40,597 bases of DNA. Origin: Gammaproteobacteria bacterium (GTDB lineage Bacteria > Pseudomonadota > Gammaproteobacteria > Steroidobacterales > GCA-2729495). This document shows, piece by piece, positions 7,918 through 16,831 of this stretch (the first letter of the stretch is position 1; every line of letters starts with the position of its first letter). A model generated the notes under the pieces. It was not told the DNA's origin, made no database searches, and saw only the letters and a program-made list of their open reading frames with translations. Location: NCBI GenBank assembly GCA_027293165.1, contig JAPUGB010000035.1, positions 1-40,597 of the forward strand, in the 5' to 3' direction. The position numbers and the translations under genes are program-made.

Positions 7918-9201
7918 ATGCTACGGCTGATCGGGACGGCGTGCTGGCTGACTTTCTTATCGATTGTTATTCCGACGGCTGCATTCGCAGCCGAGGTTGA
8001 TTCCGGCGATACCGCCTGGATGCTGACGGCAACGGCCTTGGTGCTGTTCATGACCTTACCCGGGCTCGCGCTGTTCTACGGCGGACTGGTGGGTACTAGA
8101 AATGTGTTGTCGGTGCTGATGCAGTGTTTCGCGATTGCTTGCATGGTGTCGCTGCTGTGGGTGTTTATTGGCTACAGCCTGGCATTCGCCGGTGGCAATA
8201 GCGTCATTGGCGGTTTCGGCAAGATGTTTTTGTCCGGCGTCGGTATCGACTCTGTCGAGGGCACCATGCCCGAAACCGTGTTTCTGATGTTCCAGATGAC
8301 CTTCGCCATCATCACGCCGGCGCTGGTTGTGGGCGGATTTGCCGAGCGCATGCGTTTTTCGTCGATGCTGTTGTTCACTGCATTGTGGCTGTTGCTGGTC
8401 TACGCGCCGGTGACGCACTGGGTGTGGGGTGGTGGCTGGTTGCAGGACCTGGGTTTCATGGATTTTGCCGGTGGCTCCGTCGTGCACGTCAATGCCGGCG
8501 TCGCCGCAATCGTTGCAGCGCTGGTCATGGGCCGGCGCAAAGGGTTTCCGACCACACCGATGCCGCCGCACAACCTGCCAATCACGGTGGCCGGCGCCTG
8601 TATGCTGTGGGTCGGCTGGTTCGGTTTTAACGCCGGCAGCGCGCTCGCGGCTGACGGGGCTGCCGGCATGGCGATGCTGGTCACACACATAGGTGCATCG
8701 GCCGGTTCGCTGGCGTGGATGACGTCGGAGTGGATCAAGTTCGGCAAACCCAGCGTGCTGGGCATCGTCACCGGCATGGTCGCCGGTCTGGGCACGATAA
8801 CGCCCGCGTCCGGATTCGTCGGTCCGGGCGGCGCGCTGGTGATCGGGTTGGTGGCCGGCGTCGCCTGCTTCTGGGCCACACAGACGATCAAGCGGCATTT
8901 CGAGATCGATGATTCGCTGGACGTGTTCCCGGTCCACGGCGTCGGTGGTTTCATCGGTCTACTGCTGACGGCGGTGTTCGCCGCGAACCTCGGCGGCCAG
9001 GGCTTGCCGGAAGGCGCGACCGTCGGCAGTCAGCTGCTGGTGCAGTTGACCGGTGCCGTGGCAACAATCGTCTGGTGCGGCCTCGTCACGCTTGTGTTGC
9101 TGAAGATCGTCGATGCGATTCTCGGCTTGCGGGTCTCCGAAGAAGAAGAAACGGAGGGATTGGATCTGACGCTACACGACGAGCGCGGTTACAACTTGTA
9201 G
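7918..9201 (+). CDS. amtB: Ammonium transporter AmtB
   Basis: Inner-membrane ammonium channel of 427 residues, expected trimeric with eleven helices after a cleaved signal peptide (PTAAFAA, to about residue 25). The pore histidines are present in THWVWGGGW (His167) and VFPVHGVGG (His340), and the Phe gate region is FQMTFAIITPALVVGGFAERM. The cytoplasmic tail after helix eleven is acidic (SEEEETEG), as often seen. It lies 64 bases after glnK with its own GGGGGGA ribosome site, forming the usual glnK-amtB operon in which GlnK docks on AmtB. Confidence 0.97.
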   Translation: MLRLIGTACWLTFLSIVIPTAAFAAEVDSGDTAWMLTATALVLFMTLPGLALFYGGLVGTRNVLSVLMQCFAIACMVSLLWVFIGYSLAFAGGNSVIGGFGKMFLSGVGIDSVEGTMPETVFLMFQMTFAIITPALVVGGFAERMRFSSMLLFTALWLLLVYAPVTHWVWGGGWLQDLGFMDFAGGSVVHVNAGVAAIVAALVMGRRKGFPTTPMPPHNLPITVAGACMLWVGWFGFNAGSALAADGAAGMAMLVTHIGASAGSLAWMTSEWIKFGKPSVLGIVTGMVAGLGTITPASGFVGPGGALVIGLVAGVACFWATQTIKRHFEIDDSLDVFPVHGVGGFIGLLLTAVFAANLGGQGLPEGATVGSQLLVQLTGAVATIVWCGLVTLVLLKIVDAILGLRVSEEEETEGLDLTLHDERGYNL

Positions 9202-9226
9202 CAGTTCCTTCTTGGGCCCAACTGCT
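9200..9226 (+). terminator. Possible weak terminator after amtB
   Basis: AGCAGTT and AACTGCT form a 7-bp stem overlapping the amtB stop codon, with a 13-base loop containing TTGGGCCCAA. No T-run follows, so termination is doubtful. It lies between convergent amtB and chaC. Confidence 0.3.
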
Positions 9227-9246
9227 CAACAAAAGCCAGATCTCGT

Positions 9247-9816
9247 TTAGATGTTTTGGGTTGCCAGAACGAGTGTTTCGAGCTCGAAGACGTGCGGATC
9301 CGAGATATCAAGTTGCCGCAACGTACGTGCCAGCTCTAACAGATAATCAATGTTCGTACCGCTTGGTCCGGCGCAACGCTTGATGTGTGCAGCAATTTCG
9401 TTTAACGGCGCGTCGCCGAGAAATGCGAAATTGCTTGTCGCAGCGACGTAGACAATACCCGGTGCGCTTGCATCATCGAAAAATGTAGCAACGGTATTAC
9501 GCTCGTAGCCATTCTTTTCGCGGTGGTCGAGGTGTTCGAAAATATCTGGCTCGATCAAAAAGGCGCGTCCGTAACAGCGCTCCCCGGGCGCTTCAATCAG
9601 TGTCACGACCCTGCCGGGGTCGGTCTGCACACCACGATGATCATGGGAGCCCTGCCAGAATCGCCGCGTCCAGCCCGGAATATACGCGCGGCGCGCATCG
9701 ATGTAGGGGAAGTCCTGCCGCCACATCAGGGAGCCATAACCAAATAGCCAGGTTGGGTCTGTCAAGCTGCAATCTGCTATTTGGCCGCGTCGGGTCGCGG
9801 ACTCTGCTACGGCCAC
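9247..9816 (-). CDS. chaC: Gamma-glutamylcyclotransferase, ChaC type
   Basis: Cytosolic enzyme that splits the gamma-glutamyl bond of glutathione, giving 5-oxoproline and Cys-Gly. The signature FGYGSLMW (residues 25-32), which binds the gamma-glutamyl group, is intact, and the catalytic Glu lies in HREKNGYER. The 189-residue length is close to ChaC2-like proteins. The start is GTG at 9816; a TTG before TDPTWLFG is an alternative. It runs in the same direction as msrP-msrQ and lies 87 bases beyond msrQ, so it may be the last gene of that unit. Confidence 0.9.
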   Translation of the reverse strand: MAVAESATRRGQIADCSLTDPTWLFGYGSLMWRQDFPYIDARRAYIPGWTRRFWQGSHDHRGVQTDPGRVVTLIEAPGERCYGRAFLIEPDIFEHLDHREKNGYERNTVATFFDDASAPGIVYVAATSNFAFLGDAPLNEIAAHIKRCAGPSGTNIDYLLELARTLRQLDISDPHVFELETLVLATQNI

Positions 9817-9903
9817 CGACCGTTCATTTCAAGCACCATCGTCCGACCGATCGGCCGCTAGACAACTGAAAATTCTGCTCGGAGCCGATGGCGTTAGTCA
9901 TTT

Positions 9904-10539
9904 TTATCCCGGTCTTCGCCGCCACAGCCGATAGCCCAGTAACATTGCAAGGATCAGGCAGTATATCAGCGGTTCAAGAATGTCCTGTTTGACCTGCCAA
10001 AAGAAATGCCAGCAGACCATGATCCCAATCGGGTAAATCAGGTAATGCAATTTCTGCCAGCGCCTGCCGAGACGCCGTCGCCAGCCGTTGGTTGACGTGA
10101 TTGCTAACGGGATCAAGAGTAGAAGCGACGCTGCTCCCAAGGTGATGAACAGGCGATCGAGAACGTCCTCGATAATGGCCGGGAAGTCGAATCTCTTATC
10201 GAGCACGAGATAGTTCAAGAAATGAATGGAAGCGTAAAAGAATGCAAACAAACCGAACATCCGGCGCAACTGCAGTAACCAGACCATGCCGGTTATGTGC
10301 CGTAGCGGTGAAATCGACAAAGTGATCAGCAGAAATCGCAGCGCCCAGATACCGAACCAGTCCTGGATCGCCTCGATCGGGTTGGCGCCGAGTCCCCTGC
10401 CGAGTGTTCCAAAGGCCTCCAGCAGCAGCCAGGCAAAAGGCATCAGGCTTGCGATGAATACCAGCGGCTTGATGATCCGCTTGACCTGACGCAGCGATGG
10501 CGACCAGAACATGATATTTGACTGTGGGACCGTAGCCAT
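9904..10539 (-). CDS. msrQ: Haem-binding membrane subunit MsrQ
   Basis: Inner-membrane b-type cytochrome of 211 residues that passes electrons from the quinone pool to MsrP for repair of oxidised methionine in periplasmic proteins. Six hydrophobic helices are visible (for example VFIASLMPFAWLLLEAF and LLLLIPLAITS), with haem-ligand type His residues in SPLRHITG, FYASIHFLNYL, WQKLHYLIYP and MVCWHFFW. Family signatures of the ferric-reductase-like YedZ/MsrQ group are clear. It starts 52 bases after the msrP stop, so the two are an operon. Confidence 0.93.
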   Translation of the reverse strand: MATVPQSNIMFWSPSLRQVKRIIKPLVFIASLMPFAWLLLEAFGTLGRGLGANPIEAIQDWFGIWALRFLLITLSISPLRHITGMVWLLQLRRMFGLFAFFYASIHFLNYLVLDKRFDFPAIIEDVLDRLFITLGAASLLLLIPLAITSTNGWRRRLGRRWQKLHYLIYPIGIMVCWHFFWQVKQDILEPLIYCLILAMLLGYRLWRRRPG

Positions 10540-10591
10540 GGCCGCCCAGCTTACCCGGAATTAAAAAATAGGGGTCGCGTCGTGATGCCGG

Positions 10592-11554
10592 TCAGAAATT
10601 CCGCCGGAGATCCAGACCCTCGTAGAGGCTAGCGACCTGATCACCGTATCCGTTGAACATCAGCGTCGTTTGCCTGGGCGCGAACAGCCCGGCACCGATC
10701 GGACGTTCCGATGCCTGACTCCAGCGCGGGTGATCAACGGTGGGATTCACATTTGCATAGAAACCATACTCGCTCGGTGCCTGCAGCGACCAGGTCGTCG
10801 GTGGTTCCTTTTCGGTGAAGCTGATCCGGACGATCGACTTGATGCCCTTAAAGCCGTATTTCCACGGCACGATGAGCCGCAGTGGTGCGCCATTTGGGTT
10901 CGGCAGTTCAACACCGTAGACGCCGACCGCCATGATCGTCAGCGGATGCATTGCCTCGTCCATTCTCAGGCCTTCGACATATGGCCAGTCGAGACCGAAA
11001 AAGCCACGCTGTCCCGGCATTTCCGAGGGACGCACGATGGTTTCGAACGCGACATATCTTGCCTTTGACGTTGGCTTATAACGTTGCAACAAGTCGCCGA
11101 GCGGAAACCCGACCCACGGTATGACCATCGACCATGCCTCCACACAACGCAGGCGGTAGATGCGTTCTTCCAGCGGATGCGGTCCGACGATGTCTTCGTA
11201 ACTGAATGTACCGGTGATCTCGGCTTCACCGTCTATCGTGACCTCCCACGGTCTCGGCTTGAATTTGCCCGAGTTTTCGCCCGGGTCGCCCTTGTCAGTG
11301 CCAAATTCGTAAAAGTTGTTATAGGTCGTGATGTCTTCGAAACTGTTCGGCGGTTCATCGGTGCTCAGTGGGCTCGGCGAAATGTCCGGCAGCGGTACCG
11401 CCGAGGCCGGCACGTCCTGCGCACCGGACGGGGTTGCGAGCAAACCGGCCGCACCGGCGAGTCCCGCCGAGTGGATAAACTCCCGCCGGTTCATGAAGTT
11501 ACTCTCCGAGGTGATCTCGGATGGTTTGATATCCGGTGCTTTTTTGATCAGCAC
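10592..11554 (-). CDS. msrP: Molybdopterin methionine sulfoxide reductase MsrP
   Basis: Periplasmic molybdenum enzyme that reduces both diastereomers of methionine sulfoxide in proteins. The 320 residues carry a twin-arginine signal ([17 protein letters not shown], Arg23-Arg24). The Mo ligand is probably Cys137 in [11 protein letters not shown], and the oxidoreductase fold is shown by [10 protein letters not shown] and [16 protein letters not shown]. The GTG at 11554 is chosen because [13 protein letters not shown] resembles the pre-Tat region of E. coli MsrP; an internal ATG at 11494 with a GGAGAG ribosome site is the alternative. Upstream of msrQ in one operon, divergent from the TRAP binding-protein gene. 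Confidence 0.93.
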   Translation of the reverse strand: MLIKKAPDIKPSEITSESNFMNRREFIHSAGLAGAAGLLATPSGAQDVPASAVPLPDISPSPLSTDEPPNSFEDITTYNNFYEFGTDKGDPGENSGKFKPRPWEVTIDGEAEITGTFSYEDIVGPHPLEERIYRLRCVEAWSMVIPWVGFPLGDLLQRYKPTSKARYVAFETIVRPSEMPGQRGFFGLDWPYVEGLRMDEAMHPLTIMAVGVYGVELPNPNGAPLRLIVPWKYGFKGIKSIVRISFTEKEPPTTWSLQAPSEYGFYANVNPTVDHPRWSQASERPIGAGLFAPRQTTLMFNGYGDQVASLYEGLDLRRNF

Positions 11555-11723
11555 GGCCCGTCCTCCGAACTGTTCTGTTAATGAGCTATAGACAACGCGT
11601 GACCCCCATCGGGTTCCCCGGAATTGAGGCCGGGCTGACCGGAGGCTGCACGCGACTCTTTGTCGACCATCGATTATGCCCTCTCAAGTCTGTATATATG
11701 AAGCTGTTCGAAAGGAGAAATCA

Positions 11724-12746
11724 ATGCCAAAACCGATCCACCATCGTTGTCTCACTTGCCTGGTGCTGCTGCTGGCCCTCGGTGGCTGCGGGGGTCGGGC
11801 GACGGACGCGATAACAGTGGCTGGCACGACCTTTCCGAACACGACCGGAGAACAGCACTGGCTGACATTCCAGCGCAACGTCGCGTCGGCTGAGACCGGC
11901 AGCATGGACCTGCGCATGCTGATCTACGGGCAGCTCGGTTCCGAAGAGCAAATCGTCTCCGGTCTCAGGCGCGGGCGCGTGCATTTCGCGAACCTGTCGG
12001 CGTTGGTCGCATCAACCATCGTGCCGGAATTAACACTGCTCTACGCACCGTATCTGTTCGACAGCGAAGCCGAGGCCGATTACGTCTACGATAAATACCT
12101 GACGGATCTGTTTCGCGAGATGCTGGCGCCACACGACCTGCACCTGCTGACCTGGTACGAGATCGGCTTTTTAAATGTCTACGGGAAAACGCCGATCATT
12201 GTCCCGGGCGATGCCATCGGTAAGCGCTTTCGCGTGGGTAAGAGTATGGCAGCGCGGTTGTTTGCCGAGGCGATTGGCGGCGACGTCATTCCATTGGGCT
12301 ATGGTGAAGTGGTGTCGTCGTTACAAACCGGGCTGATCGAAGCCGGTGAAAACTCCATCAGCCTGTATGCGCGCACCGGTATTGCGAGCGAAGCACCGCA
12401 TGTGACGATAACCGAACATTCCTTCGGCATATCACTGATCGTGACTCGGAAGTCGTGGTGGGATTCGCTCAGTGACGTTCAGCGACAAGTGCTAAGCGAT
12501 GCGTTTCCCGCGATCGAAGAAACGCGCCGGGGAGTGCGCTTGGAAGCGGTGGCGGATCTCGAAAACGGCATCGAAATGGGCATCGTCGTGCACCAACCGA
12601 CGCCGGCGCAGCTCGAACTGTGGCACGCCGCAACCGCTGCGGTGACCAGCGAACTGGTCGAAAGAACCGGCGGGCGATCGGCGGACATTTTGGAAATCAT
12701 TGAAGCCGGGAAAAGGGAGTTTGCCGAATCGCAAGTGGCTGAGTGA
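11724..12746 (+). CDS. TRAP transporter solute-binding lipoprotein (DctP family), orphan
   Basis: Predicted periplasmic solute-binding protein of a TRAP transporter, 340 residues, anchored as a lipoprotein: hydrophobic LTCLVLLLALGGCGG with the lipid-bearing Cys at the GGC. The DctP fold is indicated by LTLLYAPYLFDSEAEADYVYD, WYEIGFLNVYG and GKRFRVGKS, whose Arg normally binds a ligand carboxylate. The ATG at 11724 is chosen for its AAAGGAG ribosome site seven bases upstream; an in-frame upstream ATG has none. No DctQ or DctM membrane gene is next to it, so it must pair with distant partners or act otherwise. Most TRAP ligands are organic acids; the ligand here is unknown. Confidence 0.88.
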   Translation: MPKPIHHRCLTCLVLLLALGGCGGRATDAITVAGTTFPNTTGEQHWLTFQRNVASAETGSMDLRMLIYGQLGSEEQIVSGLRRGRVHFANLSALVASTIVPELTLLYAPYLFDSEAEADYVYDKYLTDLFREMLAPHDLHLLTWYEIGFLNVYGKTPIIVPGDAIGKRFRVGKSMAARLFAEAIGGDVIPLGYGEVVSSLQTGLIEAGENSISLYARTGIASEAPHVTITEHSFGISLIVTRKSWWDSLSDVQRQVLSDAFPAIEETRRGVRLEAVADLENGIEMGIVVHQPTPAQLELWHAATAAVTSELVERTGGRSADILEIIEAGKREFAESQVAE

Positions 12747-12787
12747 CGCGCAGCACGTTGGCCACTGGGCTTCTCAAGCCATATCGA

Positions 12788-12793
12788 TATAAT
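12788..12793 (+). promoter_or_regulatory. Perfect -10 hexamer upstream of the amidohydrolase gene
   Basis: TATAAT within CGATATAATGTCC. No good -35 lies 16-18 bases upstream (CTGGGC there), so it may need an activator. The start would be near 12800, giving a leader of about 100 bases that contains the paired elements at 12806-12869. Confidence 0.5.
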
Positions 12794-12805
12794 GTCCGGA
12801 CTTTT

Positions 12806-12869
12806 GGGCTGCTCTTGGCCGGCTAATCACCAGCCGGGCAGCAAATAAACGACAACAAACGAGCAGCCC
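12806..12869 (+). promoter_or_regulatory. Structured 5' leader with two alternative foldings
   Basis: GGGCTGCTC (12806-12814) is fully complementary to GAGCAGCCC (12861-12869). Inside, CCGGCT (12819-12824) pairs with AGCCGG (12832-12837). GCTGC of the left arm can instead pair with GCAGC (12838-12842), stacking on the inner hairpin. The two pairings of the left arm exclude each other, as in attenuators and riboswitches. The ribosome site GGGGA lies about 20 bases further on. No known riboswitch class was recognised. Confidence 0.5.
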
Positions 12870-12900
12870 TTACGGGCGATTCATTCAGGGGAATCCACTC

Positions 12901-14310
12901 ATGCGCGCCGTCGAAGTCACGACACGGACCGTGTTGACCGTAGTAATCGCAATCGTCCTATCTGTATTCAGCAACGCGAAGCTCATGGCCGCCGCTCATG
13001 AATCCGACGGGCCGGCGCAGATCCTGATCACCAATGTCCGGGTCTGGGATGGTACGAGCGAAACGCGTACCGATGCCTCCAGTGTGTTGATTGAAGGCAA
13101 TTTAATCAAGCGGATCGCACTGGGAACGATGAATGCACCCGGCGCAACGGTCATCAATGGTGGTGGCCGTACGCTGATGCCGGGTCTGATCGACAACCAT
13201 ACTCATCTGATGTTGAACGGCAAAGGCCTGCTGGATATCGAAGCCAATCTGACGTGGGAGGACCTGGCCATCGGTGGTGCGGCGATGGCGAGGCTGTACC
13301 TGATGGAAGGATTTACCACGGTGCGCGACATGGGTGGCGCCAATCGCGGCCTGACCCGGGCCATCGACGCTGGACTGATCATCGGGCCGCGGGTCTATCC
13401 GTCGTGCGCCTTTATTGGTGGTCGTGGCGGTCACGCTGACTTTGCGCTGTATTCGTCCATACCGGGTGGCGACACCCAGATGTCGCGCTTGAACTTGGCT
13501 GTTACTACTGATGGCGCGGACGAGGTTCTGGCAGCCGCGCGCAACAACTTTCGGCAGGGTGCATCCCAGATCAAGATCATGCAGACGGGCGGCGTGGCTT
13601 CCTTGTTCGATCCTTGGCAACTGAACGGCATGACGGAGGACGAGATCAAGGCGGCGGTCCAGGTCGCCAATGATTATCAGAGCTATGTAGGCGCTCACTC
13701 CTATACGAAAGAAGCGATTCTGAGAGCTCTGAACCTCGGCGTGAAAACTATCGAACACGGCTTCATGTTTGACGGCGACATCGCCAAGGTAATGAAAAAG
13801 AACGGTGCCTATATCACTACCAATCTGACCGCATTTTCGCCTTTGTTGGCCGAAGTCAGCGCGCTGAGCGACCCGCGCAATCAGTACAAACTGAAAACTG
13901 CGCAGGCGGCATTCAAGGGCTATCTCGATAATGTGCGCGAGTACAAGCCCAAGCGTGGGCATCAAACTGACTGTGTGGGTAACGCTTTTGACTGTCAGAA
14001 ACAGATCGCTTACGAGAAGTATCTGAACGGCGATTTCTTCGGCAACCACGCGGCACTCGTCAGTATGACTTCGGTCGGTGGCGAGATCGCGGCGCTGAGC
14101 GGTCCCGTGGCCAGCCCCTATCCTGAAACCAGGCTCGGCGTGATCGAGGAAGGCGCCACAGCGGACATCCTCGTCGTCGACGGCAACCCGCTCGAAGACC
14201 TCTCAGTCATCGGCGCCGTCGACAAGTGGTTCGATGCGCCCGCGCGGGATGGCGTTGCGACGATTCGAGTCATCATGAAGGATGGGGTGATCTACAAGAA
14301 CAGTTTGTAG
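12901..14310 (+). CDS. Exported amidohydrolase, imidazolonepropionase/prolidase-like
   Basis: Metal-dependent hydrolase of 469 residues with a signal peptide (VLTVVIAIVLSVFSNAKLMAAA). Relatives cleave Xaa-Pro or Xaa-Arg/Lys dipeptides and cyclic amides. Metal and catalytic residues visible: DNHTHL (His100, His102), Lys225 in QIKIMQTGG (probably carboxylated), His266 in GAHSYT and His286 in TIEHG. The usual final Asp, in a GTDA- or GSDA-like motif after strand 8, is not found. The sequence runs from NGDFFGNHAAL almost directly into MTSVGGEIAAL, so 20-30 residues seem missing there compared with typical members. The C-terminal part ILVVDGNPLEDLS is normal. Preceded by a structured leader and followed 24 bases later by a porin gene, suggesting joint uptake and periplasmic processing. 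Confidence 0.87.
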   Translation: MRAVEVTTRTVLTVVIAIVLSVFSNAKLMAAAHESDGPAQILITNVRVWDGTSETRTDASSVLIEGNLIKRIALGTMNAPGATVINGGGRTLMPGLIDNHTHLMLNGKGLLDIEANLTWEDLAIGGAAMARLYLMEGFTTVRDMGGANRGLTRAIDAGLIIGPRVYPSCAFIGGRGGHADFALYSSIPGGDTQMSRLNLAVTTDGADEVLAAARNNFRQGASQIKIMQTGGVASLFDPWQLNGMTEDEIKAAVQVANDYQSYVGAHSYTKEAILRALNLGVKTIEHGFMFDGDIAKVMKKNGAYITTNLTAFSPLLAEVSALSDPRNQYKLKTAQAAFKGYLDNVREYKPKRGHQTDCVGNAFDCQKQIAYEKYLNGDFFGNHAALVSMTSVGGEIAALSGPVASPYPETRLGVIEEGATADILVVDGNPLEDLSVIGAVDKWFDAPARDGVATIRVIMKDGVIYKNSL

Positions 14311-14334
14311 GTTGAGCGCCTTTTGACGTTCATC

Positions 14335-15609
14335 ATGCAATGGACACACGTCCGCCGAGCCCTTCTTGCAACCATATTGCTGGTCTTACCGGTTAGCCTG
14401 AGCTTTGCCGAGGAGCACGAGACGCCGCAGCGGGGCGGTGCCGACTTCGGCGGCCCGAACGCGGTACCCAACCAGATCGAATCGGATGCACAGCACTCAT
14501 TGCTTGGCCGAGGCACGGCAGTCGGCGAGCAATGGGACGCATGGAAGTCAGACATCCAGAAAGACCACGGCTTCGGTCTTGGTCTCGATTACACGGGCGT
14601 GTATCTGAATGCCAGCGAGGCGGTTCCCGGGGGCGATGATTCCGCGGGTGCCGGCATCGTGCGTGTCTTCGGGGCCTGGGATCTGACTGGGGGCGAGAGC
14701 GGCAACACGGGAACTTTTGTCTGGAAGTTCGAGCACCGGCATGCGTACGGTGACCCGGCGCCGTCACCGTTGTGGGCCGCGCTTGATCTCGGTTACGTCG
14801 GCCTGATGGCGCCGCCGTTCAATGATCAGGGCTGGCGAACGCAGAACTTCTATTGGCGCCAGCGCCTGAATCAGGGTCGCTTCTCTTTCGCCGCCGGCTT
14901 TCTCGATGCCACCGATTTTCTCGATCTCTACGGCATGATCAGCCCATGGCTGCATTTCACGAATTTTGTGTTCAGTACCGGCAGCGCGACGATGGACGTG
15001 CCGAACGATGCCGGGCTGGGTGTTGGTTTTGGGACGATGCTGACTGACGAATTCTATCTGCTTGCCAGTTTCATTGATGCGAACGGCAACCCCGACAGAT
15101 TCTGGGAAAGCGTTGATACTCTTTTCAACGACAAAGAGTATTTCAAGGCCTTAGAGCTAGGTTGGACCAGCGGGCAGAACCGGATCTATCTCGATAACTA
15201 CCACGTGACCGTCTGGCACAAGGATGCGCGAACCGAGGCGGGCAAGCCGAACGGCTGGGGCGTCAACGTGTCCTTCGCCCGGTTCGTCGACGAGACCTGG
15301 ATGCCGTTCCTGCGCGGAGGCTATTCGGATGATGGTGACTCCCTGCTGGAGAAATCGATCAGCGCGGGCATCGGTTACCGCCTGCGCAGCAACAAGGACC
15401 TCGTCGGCTTTGGTTTGAACTGGGGCAAACCGAACCCGAACCAGGGGGTGCCAGACATCGACCAGTATGCCGCGGAATTGTTCTACCGATTGCTGGTAGG
15501 CAAGCGCATCAATCTGACCGCCGACCTGCAGTATCTGAAAGATCCGGCGGCGAATCCGACGAAAGATTCAATCTGGGTCTGGGGTCTGCGCGGACGAATC
15601 GCGTTCTAA
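14335..15609 (+). CDS. Outer-membrane porin, carbohydrate-selective OprB type
   Basis: Predicted beta-barrel of 424 residues with a signal peptide (ALLATILLVLPVSLSFA) and a C-terminal Phe (GLRGRIAF), the mark of barrel insertion by BamA. OprB-like features are a WDAWKSDIQKDHGFGLGLDY segment after a short periplasmic lead, alternating aromatic strands, and motifs such as FYWRQRLNQGRFSFAAGFLDATDF. ATG at 14335 is used; an in-frame TTG at 14323 is possible. Neither has a clear ribosome site, so translation may be coupled to the amidohydrolase stop 24 bases upstream. The passenger solute is not known. Convergent with the AraC-type gene. Confidence 0.75.
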   Translation: MQWTHVRRALLATILLVLPVSLSFAEEHETPQRGGADFGGPNAVPNQIESDAQHSLLGRGTAVGEQWDAWKSDIQKDHGFGLGLDYTGVYLNASEAVPGGDDSAGAGIVRVFGAWDLTGGESGNTGTFVWKFEHRHAYGDPAPSPLWAALDLGYVGLMAPPFNDQGWRTQNFYWRQRLNQGRFSFAAGFLDATDFLDLYGMISPWLHFTNFVFSTGSATMDVPNDAGLGVGFGTMLTDEFYLLASFIDANGNPDRFWESVDTLFNDKEYFKALELGWTSGQNRIYLDNYHVTVWHKDARTEAGKPNGWGVNVSFARFVDETWMPFLRGGYSDDGDSLLEKSISAGIGYRLRSNKDLVGFGLNWGKPNPNQGVPDIDQYAAELFYRLLVGKRINLTADLQYLKDPAANPTKDSIWVWGLRGRIAF

Positions 15610-15682
15610 CCACCTTGACTTATGGAAACTCGAACCGCCCGGCTACGACGCAGAGGTTAACTAGCTGGAATGCGCGGCGGCG

Positions 15683-16678
15683 TTAATGAATGTGCGATTC
15701 GGTGACTATTTGCGCGGCGCGCGTCTCCGCTGGCGCTTCGCCGAACTGCCGCGCGTACAGCTTTGCGAACTGATCCACCTGCCGGAATCCCCACTCGGCG
15801 GCGATCTCTGCGATCGGGCGACGCGGATTGTCGCGCAGCGATCTGCGAACTGCGTTCATACGCACCGCGGTGAGATAGCGCTTGGCAGTGATCCCGTAAT
15901 AATCCAGGAAGGCGGAATTCACTGTATTCCAAGTGGCGTGGCCGACCTGGCACAGGTCCTTCGTGCTGATATGCTGATTGTCATGGGCGGCAATATAGCT
16001 GCGCGCCTGCTCCAGGGCAGAATACTGAAGGCGAGGCAAAGAATACCGTGCCCGGCCTTTGCTCGTGGCCAGTGCCATCACCAGCGTAGCCGGCAGATTC
16101 ATCACCAACTCATCAACAGCGGCGCTGGACCGGGTCATCCCGGGGTGAGTCTGAATTGCCTCACACAGAAGGGTAAATCGCTGCCGCAGCGCTTTGGTTA
16201 CGCGTGGGTCGCAAACGACCGCCGCGTGCTGGTCTCTGCGTAACTCATCGTTGACCGAATACCCAATCAATTCGCCGCAAAGTTCGAGATCCTCCTCGCT
16301 GATTGCCAGCGTGTAGAGGATCGTATCGGCCGGTCGCGCGGCCTCGAATTGGCGATTGGCTCCGAAGGCGAGCACCGTCGAATCGTCGACCTCGCGGCCG
16401 CACCACTTCGCGCTACCATCACCCCCGGTCGTGATGCCGAATGTTCGATAACCGGCCGGCGCCGCGCCTTGCTGATCGATCTTGCGGTTGTAAACGCCGC
16501 GGGTCAGGATGAACCGTGGGTGATGAACCTGCATGACCACCGCGTCCAGTTTCCCGGCCTCCAGTTGCAGATTGTCGATATGCCAGCCACGTAGGGCTGC
16601 ATCGAGTTCGTTCAGGTCGGAGTAGTGACCCTGAATCCCGATCGGCATTTCAGCATATGGGTAGCTTTGGTCGGTCAT
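15683..16678 (-). CDS. AraC-family transcriptional regulator
   Basis: DNA-binding regulator of 331 residues. The C-terminal third (about 225-322) holds the two helix-turn-helix motifs; the first, STKDLCQVGHATWNTVNSAFLDYYG, is atypical in sequence but of EutR-like layout, and the second is PIAEIAAEWGFRQVDQFAKLYARQFG. The N-terminal 200 residues resemble AraC ligand-binding parts in secondary structure but give no known ligand. It follows the alcohol dehydrogenase gene in the same direction after 153 bases and faces the porin gene tail to tail, so either unit could be its target. Confidence 0.9.
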   Translation of the reverse strand: MTDQSYPYAEMPIGIQGHYSDLNELDAALRGWHIDNLQLEAGKLDAVVMQVHHPRFILTRGVYNRKIDQQGAAPAGYRTFGITTGGDGSAKWCGREVDDSTVLAFGANRQFEAARPADTILYTLAISEEDLELCGELIGYSVNDELRRDQHAAVVCDPRVTKALRQRFTLLCEAIQTHPGMTRSSAAVDELVMNLPATLVMALATSKGRARYSLPRLQYSALEQARSYIAAHDNQHISTKDLCQVGHATWNTVNSAFLDYYGITAKRYLTAVRMNAVRRSLRDNPRRPIAEIAAEWGFRQVDQFAKLYARQFGEAPAETRAAQIVTESHIH

Positions 16679-16831
16679 AGGCGGCGTTAGGGCGGTCCAA
16701 ATTCCGAATTAAAGCGCATACATTAATACTCTCACAGTCAGTCCAAGCTGGACAACCGTCTTAAATGCGACGTTACCACCGGGTGCCATTATCGGCCCGA
16801 TATAGCTCGCAGACCGGCATGACCGGTATTG

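Noticed and set aside
8056-8937. 293-codon minus-strand frame inside amtB
   Set aside because: Antisense shadow of a well-conserved transporter gene; composition rich in His, Gln and Arg as expected for such shadows.
12804-12820. TTGGGCTGCTCTTGGCC as a further sigma-54 promoter
   Set aside because: It keeps GG-N10-GC but the rest of the -24 element is poor, and it lies downstream of a perfect TATAAT within the paired leader.
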